NCBI GenBank assembly: GCA_964405265.1
Contig: CAYONC010000013.1
Location: 1 to 40,524, forward strand
Source of the DNA: Eshraghiella sp964405265
GTDB lineage: Bacteria; Bacillota; Clostridia; Lachnospirales; Lachnospiraceae
DNA length: 40,524 nucleotides
Reading direction: 5' to 3'
A program made the position numbers and the translations under genes. The notes beneath the pieces were generated by a model. That model worked only from the letters and a program-made list of their open reading frames with translations, ran no database searches and was not told the DNA's origin. This document shows positions 23,181 to 31,948 of the stretch, piece by piece (position 1 is the first letter of the stretch; each line of letters starts with the position of its first letter).

Positions 23181-24299
23181 TTATTTTGCCTGTTTTCTTA
23201 TATGTGCAACACACTTTTTTATTTTCATAATCACATAATCGGCTTCTCTCACTGTTATGTCCGGTGATAATGTAAGTCTTATGCTTCCGTTAATATAATC
23301 GTCAGGAACATTTATTTCTTTCAGAACATAAGAAGTCGGACTTCCGCTGTTGCATGCCGAGCCTCCCGAGGCATATATTCCCTCTATGTCAAGCATAACA
23401 AGCAGTGCCCTGCCGTCAACATTCCTGAAACTTATGTTTATGTTGTTTGCAAGTCTTTTTTCCGTTCCCCCGTTAATTCTTGTATTATCAATTTCTGATG
23501 TCAGCCTTTTTATCATATAATCCCGGATTTTCATCTGCCATTCATAATCTCTTTTCATTCTTCTGACGGATATTTCCGCTGCAGCTGCCATCCCGATAAT
23601 TCCTGCGGCATTTTCCGTTCCTGCCCTCATTCCGGCTTCCTGACCGCCTCCCTTTATAAATGGTCCGACTGATATGTCATGCGATACATACAGAAAGCCG
23701 CATCCTTTAGGTCCGTGAAACTTGTGTGCTGACGCGCTGAGCATATCTGCTTTCATTTTTTTAACGTCAACAGGCATATGTCCGAATGCCTGAACCGCAT
23801 CCGTATGAAAAACCACTCCGTATTCGGATGCAATTTCTCCTATTTTCGCAACCGGCTGTATTGTTCCTATCTCGTTATTCGCCATCATCACGGATATAAT
23901 AACCGTATCATTCCTGATTGAGGAAATAATATCCTCCGTATGGACATATCCGTCATCATCAGGTTTAACAAGTGTTTTTTTCTTATATTTTTCCAGGGTT
24001 TTCAAAACCGCCTTATGTTCAATCGAAGTTGTTATTATATGTCCCTCTCTGTTCATGGCTTCATTGCATACCCAGTTATCCGATTCAGTTCCGCCCGATG
24101 TGAAATATATTTCCTCCGGTTCTGCATTAATGATATCTCCTATCGTTTTTCTTGCGGCACTGATTTTTTCACGTACACGTCCCGCTCCCGAATATACTGC
24201 CGACGGATTAAAAAAATCCCCGGTACAATATGTTCGCATAAGCTCTGCCACTTCAGGATAAACGTAAGTAGTGGCTGCATTGTCAAGATAAATTCCCAT
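23181..24299 (-). CDS. Cysteine desulfurase (NifS/IscS family)
   Basis: This 372-residue PLP enzyme removes sulfur from cysteine for Fe-S clusters or thiolated tRNA. It shows YLDNAATT at the start, His95 in SIEHKAV, Lys193 in SAHKFHGPKGCG as the PLP lysine and Cys316 in SGGSACNSGSP as the persulfide cysteine. No Fe-S scaffold or tRNA thiolation gene is adjacent, so its acceptor is unclear. It is divergent from the flippase gene, and a long inverted repeat fills the 74-nt gap. The RBS is weak. Confidence 0.93.
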   Translation of the reverse strand: MGIYLDNAATTYVYPEVAELMRTYCTGDFFNPSAVYSGAGRVREKISAARKTIGDIINAEPEEIYFTSGGTESDNWVCNEAMNREGHIITTSIEHKAVLKTLEKYKKKTLVKPDDDGYVHTEDIISSIRNDTVIISVMMANNEIGTIQPVAKIGEIASEYGVVFHTDAVQAFGHMPVDVKKMKADMLSASAHKFHGPKGCGFLYVSHDISVGPFIKGGGQEAGMRAGTENAAGIIGMAAAAEISVRRMKRDYEWQMKIRDYMIKRLTSEIDNTRINGGTEKRLANNINISFRNVDGRALLVMLDIEGIYASGGSACNSGSPTSYVLKEINVPDDYINGSIRLTLSPDITVREADYVIMKIKKCVAHIRKQAK

Positions 24300-24312
24300 T
24301 GTAAAATCACAT

Positions 24313-24357
24313 CTTTTTATTATATAATATGCTGCCTCGGCATATTATGATAAAAAG
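24313..24357. repeat. Long imperfect inverted repeat between divergent genes
   Basis: Arms 24313-24332 and 24340-24357 are complementary except that one arm has TAT where the other has C, around loop TGCCTCG. The inner 9 bp (24324-24332 with 24340-24348) are perfect. It lies between the cysteine desulfurase and flippase starts and is close to the flippase ribosome site. Confidence 0.6.
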
Positions 24358-24373
24358 CCTGCGGAGTTTTATC

Positions 24374-25660
24374 ATGTCAAGGTCATCATTTCTTAAGGGA
24401 ACATTCATACTGACTGCAACAGGCTTTATTATGCGCCTGTTCGGTTTTCTGTTCAAGATCTTTCTCTCGCGGACAGCGGGAGCTGCTGCCGTCGGTACAT
24501 ATCAGCTTATCCTTCCCGTTATGACCCTATGCCACGCCGTATCAGTTTCCGGAATTGAAATAACACTTTCAAAAAATGTTTCAAAAAAAAATGACCTTGC
24601 AGTCAGATATGCAGCGGACTGCACCGTGCTTTCCTGTATTTTAGGAACAGCATGTATGCTTTTATTAAACATTTTTGCCCGTCCGATTTCCATATATTAT
24701 CTTCATAGTGATGAATGTGCACCTCTGCTCAGAATTTTTTCTTTTTCCATTCCGCTTACCTGTATTCATTCAATGTTTTACAGCTATTACATTGGGAAGG
24801 GGAGCGCCATTTTCCCGGCATTGTCTCAATTATTTGAACAGCTCATTCGTTTTGCGGCTCTTTTTTTATTCTCATTATTTACCGGAGGAGCTGTTACCGC
24901 CGTTCTTGCGACGGTTACCGGAGAATTATTTTCTGTATTAATGTGTACTTTTTTTGTAATATGCCGCAGGAAAAAAATACCGTATGAAGCATCAAGGTCA
25001 CACAAAGAACAATACGGTATAATAATCCGTCATTCATTACCCGTTACCGCCAACAGGCTTTCTTTAAATTTTATACAGAGTCTTGAATCATCGCTTATAC
25101 CGATGATGCTTATTCTAAACGGTTTCAGCCATTCTGAAGCACTCGGAATTTTGGGTATGATTACCGGAATGGTGCTTCCGCTGGTCCTTTTTCCCGCAAC
25201 GGTTACCAATTCCTTCGCGCTCATGCTTATCCCCGCTGTATCAAAAAATGATGCTCACACCGGCAGACTGAACGCCTATGGCAGAACATCATTTTGTTTT
25301 TCACTTGTTTTAGGTCTTTCCTGCATAGTTTTTTTTAATACGGTTGGCGGAAAAATTGCAGCACGTCTGTTTGGCAACAGAGAAATTGTACTTTTATCAC
25401 AAAAGCTTTCTTTAATATGCCCTTTCGTATTTATAAGCAGCACATTTAAAAGCATGCTTAATGCTTTGGGAAAAAGTTACCGTGTACTTGTCAACAACAT
25501 GTTTTCGGAAGTACTGTGTCTGTTCTTCATCGTATTCTGCATCCCCCGATACGGAAGCAACGGTTACATTGCGGGAATTATATTGTCACAGTGCCTCAAT
25601 ACATTTCTCAGTCTCATATCATATGCAAAAGAACTCAGACGCAGAAAAGAATGTCATTAA
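24374..25660 (+). CDS. Oligosaccharide flippase, SpoVB/MurJ-like (PST family)
   Basis: This 428-residue integral membrane protein has about 12-14 hydrophobic segments. It resembles the stage V sporulation protein B/MurJ group of the MOP superfamily, which moves lipid-linked oligosaccharides or peptidoglycan precursors across the membrane. The start LKGTFILTATGFIMRLFGF is characteristic, as are SVSGIEITLSKNVS and the ALGKSYRVLVNNMFSEV region. I use the ATG at 24374, 8 nt after GCGGAG. The upstream ATG at 24329 lies in the inverted repeat. Its 3' end overlaps the convergent phosphatase gene by 26 nt. No sporulation genes are near, so the SpoVB name is by similarity only. Confidence 0.85.
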   Translation: MSRSSFLKGTFILTATGFIMRLFGFLFKIFLSRTAGAAAVGTYQLILPVMTLCHAVSVSGIEITLSKNVSKKNDLAVRYAADCTVLSCILGTACMLLLNIFARPISIYYLHSDECAPLLRIFSFSIPLTCIHSMFYSYYIGKGSAIFPALSQLFEQLIRFAALFLFSLFTGGAVTAVLATVTGELFSVLMCTFFVICRRKKIPYEASRSHKEQYGIIIRHSLPVTANRLSLNFIQSLESSLIPMMLILNGFSHSEALGILGMITGMVLPLVLFPATVTNSFALMLIPAVSKNDAHTGRLNAYGRTSFCFSLVLGLSCIVFFNTVGGKIAARLFGNREIVLLSQKLSLICPFVFISSTFKSMLNALGKSYRVLVNNMFSEVLCLFFIVFCIPRYGSNGYIAGIILSQCLNTFLSLISYAKELRRRKECH

Positions 25661-26276
25661 CTTTTTCTGCTATATATGAAGCTCCCGCTTTTTCAAGTTC
25701 CTCCCGGTTTCCGTATCCGTAAAGCACGCCGACTGAGAATATGCCGTTTTCTGCTGCCCCTCTTATGTCATAATATCTGTCGCCTATCATAATTGAGGAT
25801 TTTTTATCTGCACCGGTTGTCTGTAATACATCTCTGATTATAACGGACTTGTCACTATTTTTTTCATCCATGTCGGGACCTGATACATATTCAAAATATG
25901 ATTTAAGTTCGTACTTTTCAAGTATCCTCACTGCATATTGCAATGGTTTGGAGGTTGCCACGTATAACCTGTGTCCCCTGTTCTTTAATTCATTAAGGAG
26001 TAACGGTATTCCGTCATAAACGGAATTTTCAAATATTCCCTTTTCGGAGAAGTATTCTCTGTAATATTCAACAGCCTTCCATGCCGACACTTCATCAAGT
26101 CCGTAAAAGGTCTTATATGAATCAACAAGCGGCGGTCCGACGAATCTCTTCACGCTGTCTCTGTTATCTTCATTAATCCCGAGGCATTTTAATGAATACA
26201 TAACTGAATTGATTATGCCTTCTCCGGAATCGGTTAACGTGCCGTCCAAATCAAACAGCAAATGTCTGTATTTCAT
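25635..26276 (-). CDS. HAD-family phosphatase, phosphoglycolate phosphatase-like
   Basis: This 213-residue HAD hydrolase has motif I FDLDGTLTDSG (nucleophile Asp9, acid Asp11), motif II VATSKP, a motif III Lys and motif IV GDRYYDIRGA. A helical cap follows motif I, as in Gph. Substrates of this group include phosphoglycolate and other sugar or nucleotide phosphates. I start at the ATG at 26276, which overlaps the stop of the small upstream gene as ATGA and has GAGG 7 nt upstream. It is the last gene of the rluF-like/ligA/metA unit. Confidence 0.88.
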   Translation of the reverse strand: MKYRHLLFDLDGTLTDSGEGIINSVMYSLKCLGINEDNRDSVKRFVGPPLVDSYKTFYGLDEVSAWKAVEYYREYFSEKGIFENSVYDGIPLLLNELKNRGHRLYVATSKPLQYAVRILEKYELKSYFEYVSGPDMDEKNSDKSVIIRDVLQTTGADKKSSIMIGDRYYDIRGAAENGIFSVGVLYGYGNREELEKAGASYIAEKVNDILFCV

Positions 26277-26569
26277 TTCCATTCCTCACTTTTCATTATA
26301 TACAGACTGTTCAGCCATTCTGCTGCCTGTATTCTTCCTTCCTCAGTAAACGGAAATTCCATGGTTATGATTTCTTCTTTTGTTTTATCATAACAAAATG
26401 GTCCCTTCCACGCCGACGCCTCAAGCACGGCTTCACCTTTTTCTTTTTTCCCTATAACCTTTTCAAGTGGATTTCTTGCAATGCGATAGCGCATTATTCC
26501 GCACTGTCCTGTATAGGGAAGTCCATATTCATAATGTGTCAGTTTGTATATTTCATTTTCCTTTATCAT
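26273..26569 (-). CDS. Uncharacterised small protein (98 aa)
   Basis: I do not recognise this 98-residue soluble protein. It has no signal or membrane segment. It contains a central aromatic patch (SAWKGPFCYDKTKEE) and a final helix (EGRIQAAEWLNSLY). It lies between metA (24 nt upstream) and the HAD phosphatase gene (4-nt overlap), so it is cotranslated with the latter. The ribosome site is weak (ACGGGTAATA region). Its conserved position between two enzymes suggests it is real rather than chance. Confidence 0.65.
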   Translation of the reverse strand: MIKENEIYKLTHYEYGLPYTGQCGIMRYRIARNPLEKVIGKKEKGEAVLEASAWKGPFCYDKTKEEIITMEFPFTEEGRIQAAEWLNSLYIMKSEEWK

Positions 26570-26593
26570 GTATTATTACCCGTTTAAATTGTT

Positions 26594-27499
26594 TTACAGT
26601 TCATATGGTGTCGTCTGGTACACGTAATAATTCAGCCAGTTACTGTACAGACAGTTGGATACCGCCCTCCATGTAAGATCCGGCCGGTTTTCAGGATTGT
26701 CATCGGGATAATAATTTTCGGGTATTGCCGGATTGAGGCCTCTTTCCATATCCCTTCTGTATTCACTGTCAAGGGTCATTCTGTCATATTCAAGATGTCC
26801 CATTACAAAAATCTGCCTTCCGTCTGCTGTCATTATAAGCAAATCTCCTACTGTTTCGGATTTGGCAGGAATAATCAGTTCACTGCATTTTCTTATATCT
26901 TCCGGTGATGATTCGGTATGCCTTGAATGCGGTGCCATGAATACATCATCAAACCCTCTTACAAGCGGTATGCGTCTGTTGCTTACACGATGACTGTATA
27001 CTCCGGAAATCTTCTCATCAAGCCACATTTTCCTAACACCGAAATGATGATAGAGTCCGGCCTGTGCTCCCCAGCACAAATGAAGCGTTGAGGTAACATT
27101 TGTCTTGGACCATTCCATGATTGTCACAAGTTCATCCCAGTATTCCACCTGTTCAAATTCCAGATGTTCAATGGGTGCCCCTGTTATGATTAACCCGTCA
27201 AGCCTTGTATTCTTAATTTCATCAAAAGTAAGATAAAACTGGTTAAGATGTGACTGTGATGTATGTGTTGCCCTGTACGATGCAGTCTGGAGCAGCGTTA
27301 CATCTATCTGAAGCGGTGTATTGGAAAGTGCACGTAACAGTTGAACTTCCGTATCCTCCTTAAGAGGCATCAGATTCAGAATGGCTATTTTTAAGGGTCT
27401 TATATCCTGTGTCATCGCCCTTGTCTCATCCATGACAAAAATATTTTCATTCTCAAGAACTGCCTTAGCCGGCAGATCGTTCTGTGTTCTTATGGGCAT
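26594..27499 (-). CDS. metA: Homoserine O-acetyltransferase (MetA/MetX-type, MetA fold)
   Basis: This 301-residue enzyme activates homoserine in methionine synthesis. It has the MetA fold with the catalytic Cys142 (HLCWGAQAG) and His235/Glu237 (MGHLEYDR). Residue 111 is Glu (GAPIEHLEFEQ), the residue known to select acetyl-CoA; Gly at this site gives succinyl-CoA use in E. coli. I therefore expect O-acetyl-L-homoserine as product. The gene starts at the ligA stop with AGGAGG inside the end of ligA. There are no other methionine genes in the window. Confidence 0.93.
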   Translation of the reverse strand: MPIRTQNDLPAKAVLENENIFVMDETRAMTQDIRPLKIAILNLMPLKEDTEVQLLRALSNTPLQIDVTLLQTASYRATHTSQSHLNQFYLTFDEIKNTRLDGLIITGAPIEHLEFEQVEYWDELVTIMEWSKTNVTSTLHLCWGAQAGLYHHFGVRKMWLDEKISGVYSHRVSNRRIPLVRGFDDVFMAPHSRHTESSPEDIRKCSELIIPAKSETVGDLLIMTADGRQIFVMGHLEYDRMTLDSEYRRDMERGLNPAIPENYYPDDNPENRPDLTWRAVSNCLYSNWLNYYVYQTTPYEL

Positions 27500-29457
27500 T
27501 ATTCAATTCCTCCTGTAAGTTTAAGAAATTCTTCTTCAGATATAATCGCAACTCCGAGTTCCATTGCTTTTTTATTTTTTGAAGAGGTACTCGTCACATC
27601 ATTGTTAATAAGGTAATCTGTATTACGTGAAACTGTTCCGGCAGTTTTTCCTCCGGCCTTTTCAATGAATGATTTCAATTCATCCCTGTTTGCAAAATGT
27701 TTTACCGAACCGGTAATCACAAAAACCCTGTCTGATATTCCGGACAGTTCTTTTCTTTCTTCTCTCTGAAGATTCAGCTCGCTTAAAAGCCTGTAAAACA
27801 TTTCCATATTATATTCTTTACGGAAATAATCCGCAAATGCACCCGCAAGCACTTCACCTATTCCTTCCGTTTTAAGAAGATCTTCTGCTGTGCATGACGT
27901 AATTTTATCAGGATCATCATCATAGCTCCTGCATATGAGCTTTGCATTTGCAGGTCCTATTCCTTCTATTCCAAGTCCGTATATAACATTGGCAAGAGTA
28001 GTTTTTCTTGATTTTTCAATCGATTCAATTATATTTTCATAAGATTTCACGCCGAAGCCATCCATGGAAATAATTTTATCCCTGTATCTGTCAAGATGAT
28101 ATATATCGGAAAACTCCTTTATAAATCCCATGTCGATAAATTTTTCAAGTGTCTGTTCTGAAATTCCTTCGATATTAAGAGCATTACGTTCTACAAAATG
28201 CTGAAATTTCTTAACATTTTTTGCCTGACATTCTTCATTGGTGCAGTACAGCATTACCGCTCCGGCGGTCTGCACGGTTTTTGTTATTCCTCCGCATACC
28301 GGACACTTTTCCGGTATTTCGGCACTTCCGCTTCCCGTAAGATTTTCGGCAATCTGCGGTATTATCATGTTGGCTTTGTATACTTTGATCCTGTCTCCGG
28401 TTCCAAGCTTTAATTCTCTTACTATGCTCACGTTATGCACGCTTGCCCTTGATACCGTCGTTCCTTCAAGCTCCACCGGGTCAAAGACCGCAACAGGATT
28501 AATAAGTCCGGTTCTTGACGCACTCCATTCGATTTTTCTCAAAACCGTTTCAGCAGTTTCATCCTGCCATTTAAAGGCAATGGCATTTCTCGGAAATTTA
28601 GCGGTTGTTCCAAGTGATTCTCCGTATGCGATGTCATCATATGTCAATACAAGACCGTCTGATGGAAAATCATTATTTTTAATTTTTTCAGAAAAAGCTT
28701 TTACCGTATCAGCAACATTTTCACGTGTTACTTTTTTTCTTTCCACGACCTCAAAGCCCTGGTTTTCAAGCCATTTAAAACGTTCTTCCATGGAATTAAG
28801 TTTTTCTGCTTCATATGACTTAATCAGCGAAAATACAACCAGCTTTACATTTCTTGAAGCCGTAATTTTATTGTTAAGCTGTCTCACGGAGCCGCTGCAG
28901 AGATTTCTCGGATTTTTGTATTTATCTTCTTCCGAAGTAATTTCAGAATTGATTTTTTCAAAGTCCGAATATGTTATCAATGCTTCACCCCTGATTACAA
29001 GTCTGCCTTTAAAAGGTATTCTCAAAGGAAGATTTTTAAACGTTCTTGCATTTGCCGTAACAACCTCTCCCACATATCCGTTTCCCCTTGTAACAGCCTT
29101 TACCAGCTCTCCTCCATCATAAGTAAGTACAACGGTAAGTCCGTCTAACTTCCATGAAAGTATACACTGCTCAGTGCCTGCAAAATCCGCCAGTGCTTCT
29201 GCAGATTTTGTCTTATCAAGACTGAGCATCGGTAATTCATGATTTTCTTTGGGAAGTTCTCCTGCGACCTCGTATCCGACCTTTACCGTTGGACTGTCCG
29301 ACATTCTTATTCCTGTATCTTTTTCAAGCTCCAGAAGTTCATCATACATTCTGTCATATTCATAATTACTCATTATTTCATCCGTTCCCGAGTAATACAC
29401 CCTTGATGCTTCATTAAGAATACCGGTAAGTTCTTTCATTCTGTCTATCTTATTCAT
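27499..29457 (-). CDS. ligA: NAD-dependent DNA ligase
   Basis: This 652-residue ligase seals nicks using NAD+. It has the NAD-binding Ia region (YYSGTDEIMSNYEYDRMYDEL), the adenylation Lys103 in SWKLDGLT, NPRNLCSGSVRQL, a CXXC and CX4C zinc site (CPVCGG, CTNEECQ), helix-hairpin-helix segments and a C-terminal BRCT domain (ITGSVKHFANRDEL). Several motifs differ from canonical LigA, for example RGEALITY and KANMIIPQI in place of RGEVFMPK and KAGDVIPK-type segments. It overlaps the pseudouridine synthase gene by 4 nt. It may be the sole LigA or a second copy; the rest of the genome would decide. Confidence 0.92.
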   Translation of the reverse strand: MNKIDRMKELTGILNEASRVYYSGTDEIMSNYEYDRMYDELLELEKDTGIRMSDSPTVKVGYEVAGELPKENHELPMLSLDKTKSAEALADFAGTEQCILSWKLDGLTVVLTYDGGELVKAVTRGNGYVGEVVTANARTFKNLPLRIPFKGRLVIRGEALITYSDFEKINSEITSEEDKYKNPRNLCSGSVRQLNNKITASRNVKLVVFSLIKSYEAEKLNSMEERFKWLENQGFEVVERKKVTRENVADTVKAFSEKIKNNDFPSDGLVLTYDDIAYGESLGTTAKFPRNAIAFKWQDETAETVLRKIEWSASRTGLINPVAVFDPVELEGTTVSRASVHNVSIVRELKLGTGDRIKVYKANMIIPQIAENLTGSGSAEIPEKCPVCGGITKTVQTAGAVMLYCTNEECQAKNVKKFQHFVERNALNIEGISEQTLEKFIDMGFIKEFSDIYHLDRYRDKIISMDGFGVKSYENIIESIEKSRKTTLANVIYGLGIEGIGPANAKLICRSYDDDPDKITSCTAEDLLKTEGIGEVLAGAFADYFRKEYNMEMFYRLLSELNLQREERKELSGISDRVFVITGSVKHFANRDELKSFIEKAGGKTAGTVSRNTDYLINNDVTSTSSKNKKAMELGVAIISEEEFLKLTGGIE

Positions 29458-30185
29458 ATATTCTCCTGATTCAGTGATTTTTTCAGTTCATTCAGTTCTG
29501 CTTCGTTAAGTTCCCTTATCTGTCCGGGTTTAAGTCCGCTTATTGAAATATTCATTATTCTTACACGCCTGAGCCTGTCCACATGATAACCAAAATATCC
29601 GCACATTCTCCTTATCTGACGATTTAGTCCCTGAATGATTGTTATACTGAATTTGTGTTCATTAATCCGTTCCGTTATACATGGTGCCGTAATGACCTTT
29701 TTACCTGTCGCACCATTGGTAATGGGTACACCTTCAGACATCTGTTTTAAGAATTTATCTGTTACGACTTCTCTTGTCGTGACGGCATATTCTTTCTCAT
29801 GACCGCCTGCAGCATTAAGTATTCCATTCATCAGTTCTCCATCATTTGTAAGAAGCATAAGTCCTTCCGACTCCTTATCAAGCCTTCCTGCCGGATACAG
29901 TCTCATTCCTGCCGGGATAAAACGGCTTATTCCTTCTCCCTGTTCATCAGACAGTGAACTTATGTATCCTGCCGGCTTATAAAATGCATATACTTTTTTT
30001 TCAATAACAGGGCTGACTTCCACACCGCCGACGGTTACATTCTGGCCTTCCGTTACTCTTGTTCCGCACAACGCCGTAATCCCATCAACCTTAACCCTTC
30101 CTTCCTCAATAAGTGCATCAGCCGCCCTTCTTGAACAATATCCGCAAATACTTAAATATTTATTAATTCTTATGCCGTTTTCCAT
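29454..30185 (-). CDS. RsuA/RluF-family 23S rRNA pseudouridine synthase
   Basis: This 243-residue synthase has an N-terminal S4 RNA-binding domain (RINKYLSICGYCSRRAAD). The catalytic core has the nucleophilic Asp103 in YPAGRLDKESEGLMLLTNDG, and the late motif NRQIRRMCGYFGYHVDRLRRVR. The last motif and the RIMNISI tail match the RluF subgroup, which modifies a 23S rRNA uridine, but RluB/RsuA relatives are close. It leads a tight unit with ligA (4-nt overlap). The ribosome site is weak. Confidence 0.88.
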   Translation of the reverse strand: MENGIRINKYLSICGYCSRRAADALIEEGRVKVDGITALCGTRVTEGQNVTVGGVEVSPVIEKKVYAFYKPAGYISSLSDEQGEGISRFIPAGMRLYPAGRLDKESEGLMLLTNDGELMNGILNAAGGHEKEYAVTTREVVTDKFLKQMSEGVPITNGATGKKVITAPCITERINEHKFSITIIQGLNRQIRRMCGYFGYHVDRLRRVRIMNISISGLKPGQIRELNEAELNELKKSLNQENI

Positions 30186-30288
30186 ATCAGCTACCCGTTT
30201 TCTGCCATTTTAACGCAGATATTTAACAGCTCTGCGCATCGTAATGCTAATTCTATCACAAAAAAGCATTTAATGGAACCAAAACCAT

Positions 30289-30317
30289 TTGCATTTATCA
30301 TAAATTTATTATATTAT
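30289..30317 (+). promoter_or_regulatory. Possible promoter of tRNA-Arg
   Basis: TTGCAT (30289-30294), 17-nt spacer, TATTAT (30312-30317), plus strand, about 15 nt before the tRNA. The -35 is weak. Confidence 0.4.
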
Positions 30318-30332
30318 AGATAAGTCAGATTT

Positions 30333-30406
30333 GCATTTGTAGCTCAGTGGATAGAGCACCGGTTTCCGGAGCCGGGTTGTCGGGGGTTCGATTCCCTCCA
30401 GATGCA
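30333..30406 (+). tRNA. tRNA-Arg (anticodon CCG)
   Basis: The 74-nt cloverleaf has the acceptor GCATTTG/CAGATGC (one G-U pair), D stem GCTC/GAGC, anticodon stem CCGGT/GCCGG with loop TTCCGGA (anticodon CCG), and T arm GGGGG TTCGATT CCCTC. The discriminator is A; CCA is not encoded (TGA follows). It decodes CGG arginine codons. Its own terminator follows. Confidence 0.93.
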
Positions 30407-30413
30407 TGATATG

Positions 30414-30448
30414 CGGACATCCTGTTTGCGACAGGATGTCCGTTTTTT
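30414..30448 (+). terminator. Terminator of tRNA-Arg
   Basis: A perfect 11-bp stem (30414-30424 with 30432-30442), 7-nt loop TTTGCGA, then six T (30443-30448) on the plus strand. Confidence 0.9.
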
Positions 30449-30476
30449 CATGGTTACAATTTTATCATCATATCTG

Positions 30477-30505
30477 AAAAGCGGCAGCCCGATACGGGCC
30501 GCCGC
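30477..30505 (-). terminator. Terminator of gdhA
   Basis: An 11-bp GC-rich stem (30481-30491 with 30495-30505, one G-U), followed on the minus strand by TTTTC. It faces the tRNA terminator. Confidence 0.85.
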
Positions 30506-30527
30506 CTGATTCAAAACATATACCGTT

Positions 30528-31862
30528 TTAAACAATTCCCTGTGCTTTCATGGCTTCTGCAACTTTGAGGAAACCTGCTATATTGGCACCTGCCACATAA
30601 TTTCCTTCCATTCCGTACTTCTTGGAAGCCTCGTCAAGATTATGGAAAATATTAACCATTATTCCTTTAAGCTTGCCGTCTACTTCTTCAAATGTCCAGC
30701 TGAGTCTTTCTGAGTTCTGACTCATTTCAAGTGCAGAGGTTGCAACACCGCCGGCATTAGAAGCTTTACCCGGACAGAAAAGTATTCCGTTCTTTTGGAA
30801 ATACTCAGTTGCTTCAAGTGTTGTAGGCATATTCGCTCCTTCTGCAACTGCAAAACATCCGTTAGCCACAAGCTGTTTTGCATCATCAAGATTAAGCTCA
30901 TTCTGTGTTGCACACGGAAGCGCCACATCACATTTAACTGACCATACACCCTTTCCCTCGTGATATTCGGCAGATGGTCTTGCTGCAGCGTATTCCGTAA
31001 GTCTTGCTCTCTTAACTTCCTTCACTTCTCTGAGAAGGTCCACATCAATTCCTTCAGGGTCATAAATCCAGCCTGTTGAGTCAGAACAGGTTACAGGTTT
31101 GGCACCAAGCTCGATTGCTTTCTGTATTGCATATATTGCAACATTGCCCGCACCGGATACGACAACCGTCCTGCCTGCAAGTTCTCTTCCGTTGCATTTA
31201 AGCATTTCTTCCGTTAAATACAAAAGTCCGTATCCTGTTGCCTGTGTTCTTGCAAGCGAACCGCCATAGGTAAGACCTTTTCCCGTAAGAACACCTTCAT
31301 AAATATTGCGGATTCTTTTGTATTGTCCGTACATATATCCGATTTCTCTTGCTCCTACACCTATATCTCCTGCCGGAACATCCGTATCAGCTCCGATATG
31401 TCTGTAAAGTTCCGTCATAAAGCTCTGGCAGAATGCCATTATTTCCCTGTCGGATTTGCCCTTAGGGTCAAAATCGGAACCACCCTTACCTCCGCCAATA
31501 GGAAGTCCTGTAAGCGAATTCTTGAAAATCTGTTCAAATCCGAGGAATTTGATAATTCCAAGATTTACAGAAGGATGAAATCTTAATCCTCCCTTGTATG
31601 GTCCTATCGCACTGTTAAACTGCACTCTGTATCCATTGTTGACCCTTACCTGACCGTTGTCATCAACCCACGGCACACGGAAAAGTATGGCTCTCTCAGG
31701 AGTGGTTAATCTCTCCAAAAGTGCATCCTTGCGATATTCTTCTTCATTGGCTTCAATCACAACCCTGAGTGACTCAAGCACTTCCTTAACTGCCTGATGA
31801 AATTCAGGCTGAGCAGGATTCTTAGCAACAACATCGGCTAAGACTTCATCTACATATGACAT
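30528..31862 (-). CDS. gdhA: NADP-type glutamate dehydrogenase
   Basis: This 444-residue enzyme makes glutamate from 2-oxoglutarate and ammonia. It has the family motif LTGLPIGGGKGGSDFDPKG with catalytic Lys126, and Lys90 in the glutamate site (GPYKGGLRFHPSVN). A Rossmann region follows (VVVSGAGNVAIYAIQKA). Length and sequence type match the hexameric anabolic NADP-dependent class. The promoter is at 31902-31930, with AGGAGG at the start and an inverted repeat in the leader. It is monocistronic, with a strong terminator. Confidence 0.96.
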   Translation of the reverse strand: MSYVDEVLADVVAKNPAQPEFHQAVKEVLESLRVVIEANEEEYRKDALLERLTTPERAILFRVPWVDDNGQVRVNNGYRVQFNSAIGPYKGGLRFHPSVNLGIIKFLGFEQIFKNSLTGLPIGGGKGGSDFDPKGKSDREIMAFCQSFMTELYRHIGADTDVPAGDIGVGAREIGYMYGQYKRIRNIYEGVLTGKGLTYGGSLARTQATGYGLLYLTEEMLKCNGRELAGRTVVVSGAGNVAIYAIQKAIELGAKPVTCSDSTGWIYDPEGIDVDLLREVKEVKRARLTEYAAARPSAEYHEGKGVWSVKCDVALPCATQNELNLDDAKQLVANGCFAVAEGANMPTTLEATEYFQKNGILFCPGKASNAGGVATSALEMSQNSERLSWTFEEVDGKLKGIMVNIFHNLDEASKKYGMEGNYVAGANIAGFLKVAEAMKAQGIV

Positions 31863-31877
31863 AACTGTTTCCTCCTA

Positions 31878-31894
31878 AAAATGAAATTCATTTT
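31878..31894. promoter_or_regulatory. Inverted repeat in gdhA leader
   Basis: AAAATGAA (31878-31885) and TTCATTTT (31887-31894) are perfect inverted half sites with one central base. They lie just downstream of the predicted start, a candidate operator or leader hairpin. Confidence 0.4.
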
Positions 31895-31901
31895 AATGTA
31901 T

Positions 31902-31930
31902 ATTATAATCAAAAGCTCTTACGCAAACAA
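31902..31930 (-). promoter_or_regulatory. gdhA promoter
   Basis: TTGTTT (31925-31930), 17-nt spacer, TATAAT (31902-31907), minus strand. The -10 is perfect, the -35 weak, which suits activator control. Confidence 0.55.
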
Positions 31931-31948
31931 GTTTTTTTTGTTATATTA

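Noticed and set aside
28238..29122. 294-residue open frame on the plus strand
   Set aside because: It is the complement of ligA and has no domain or ribosome site.
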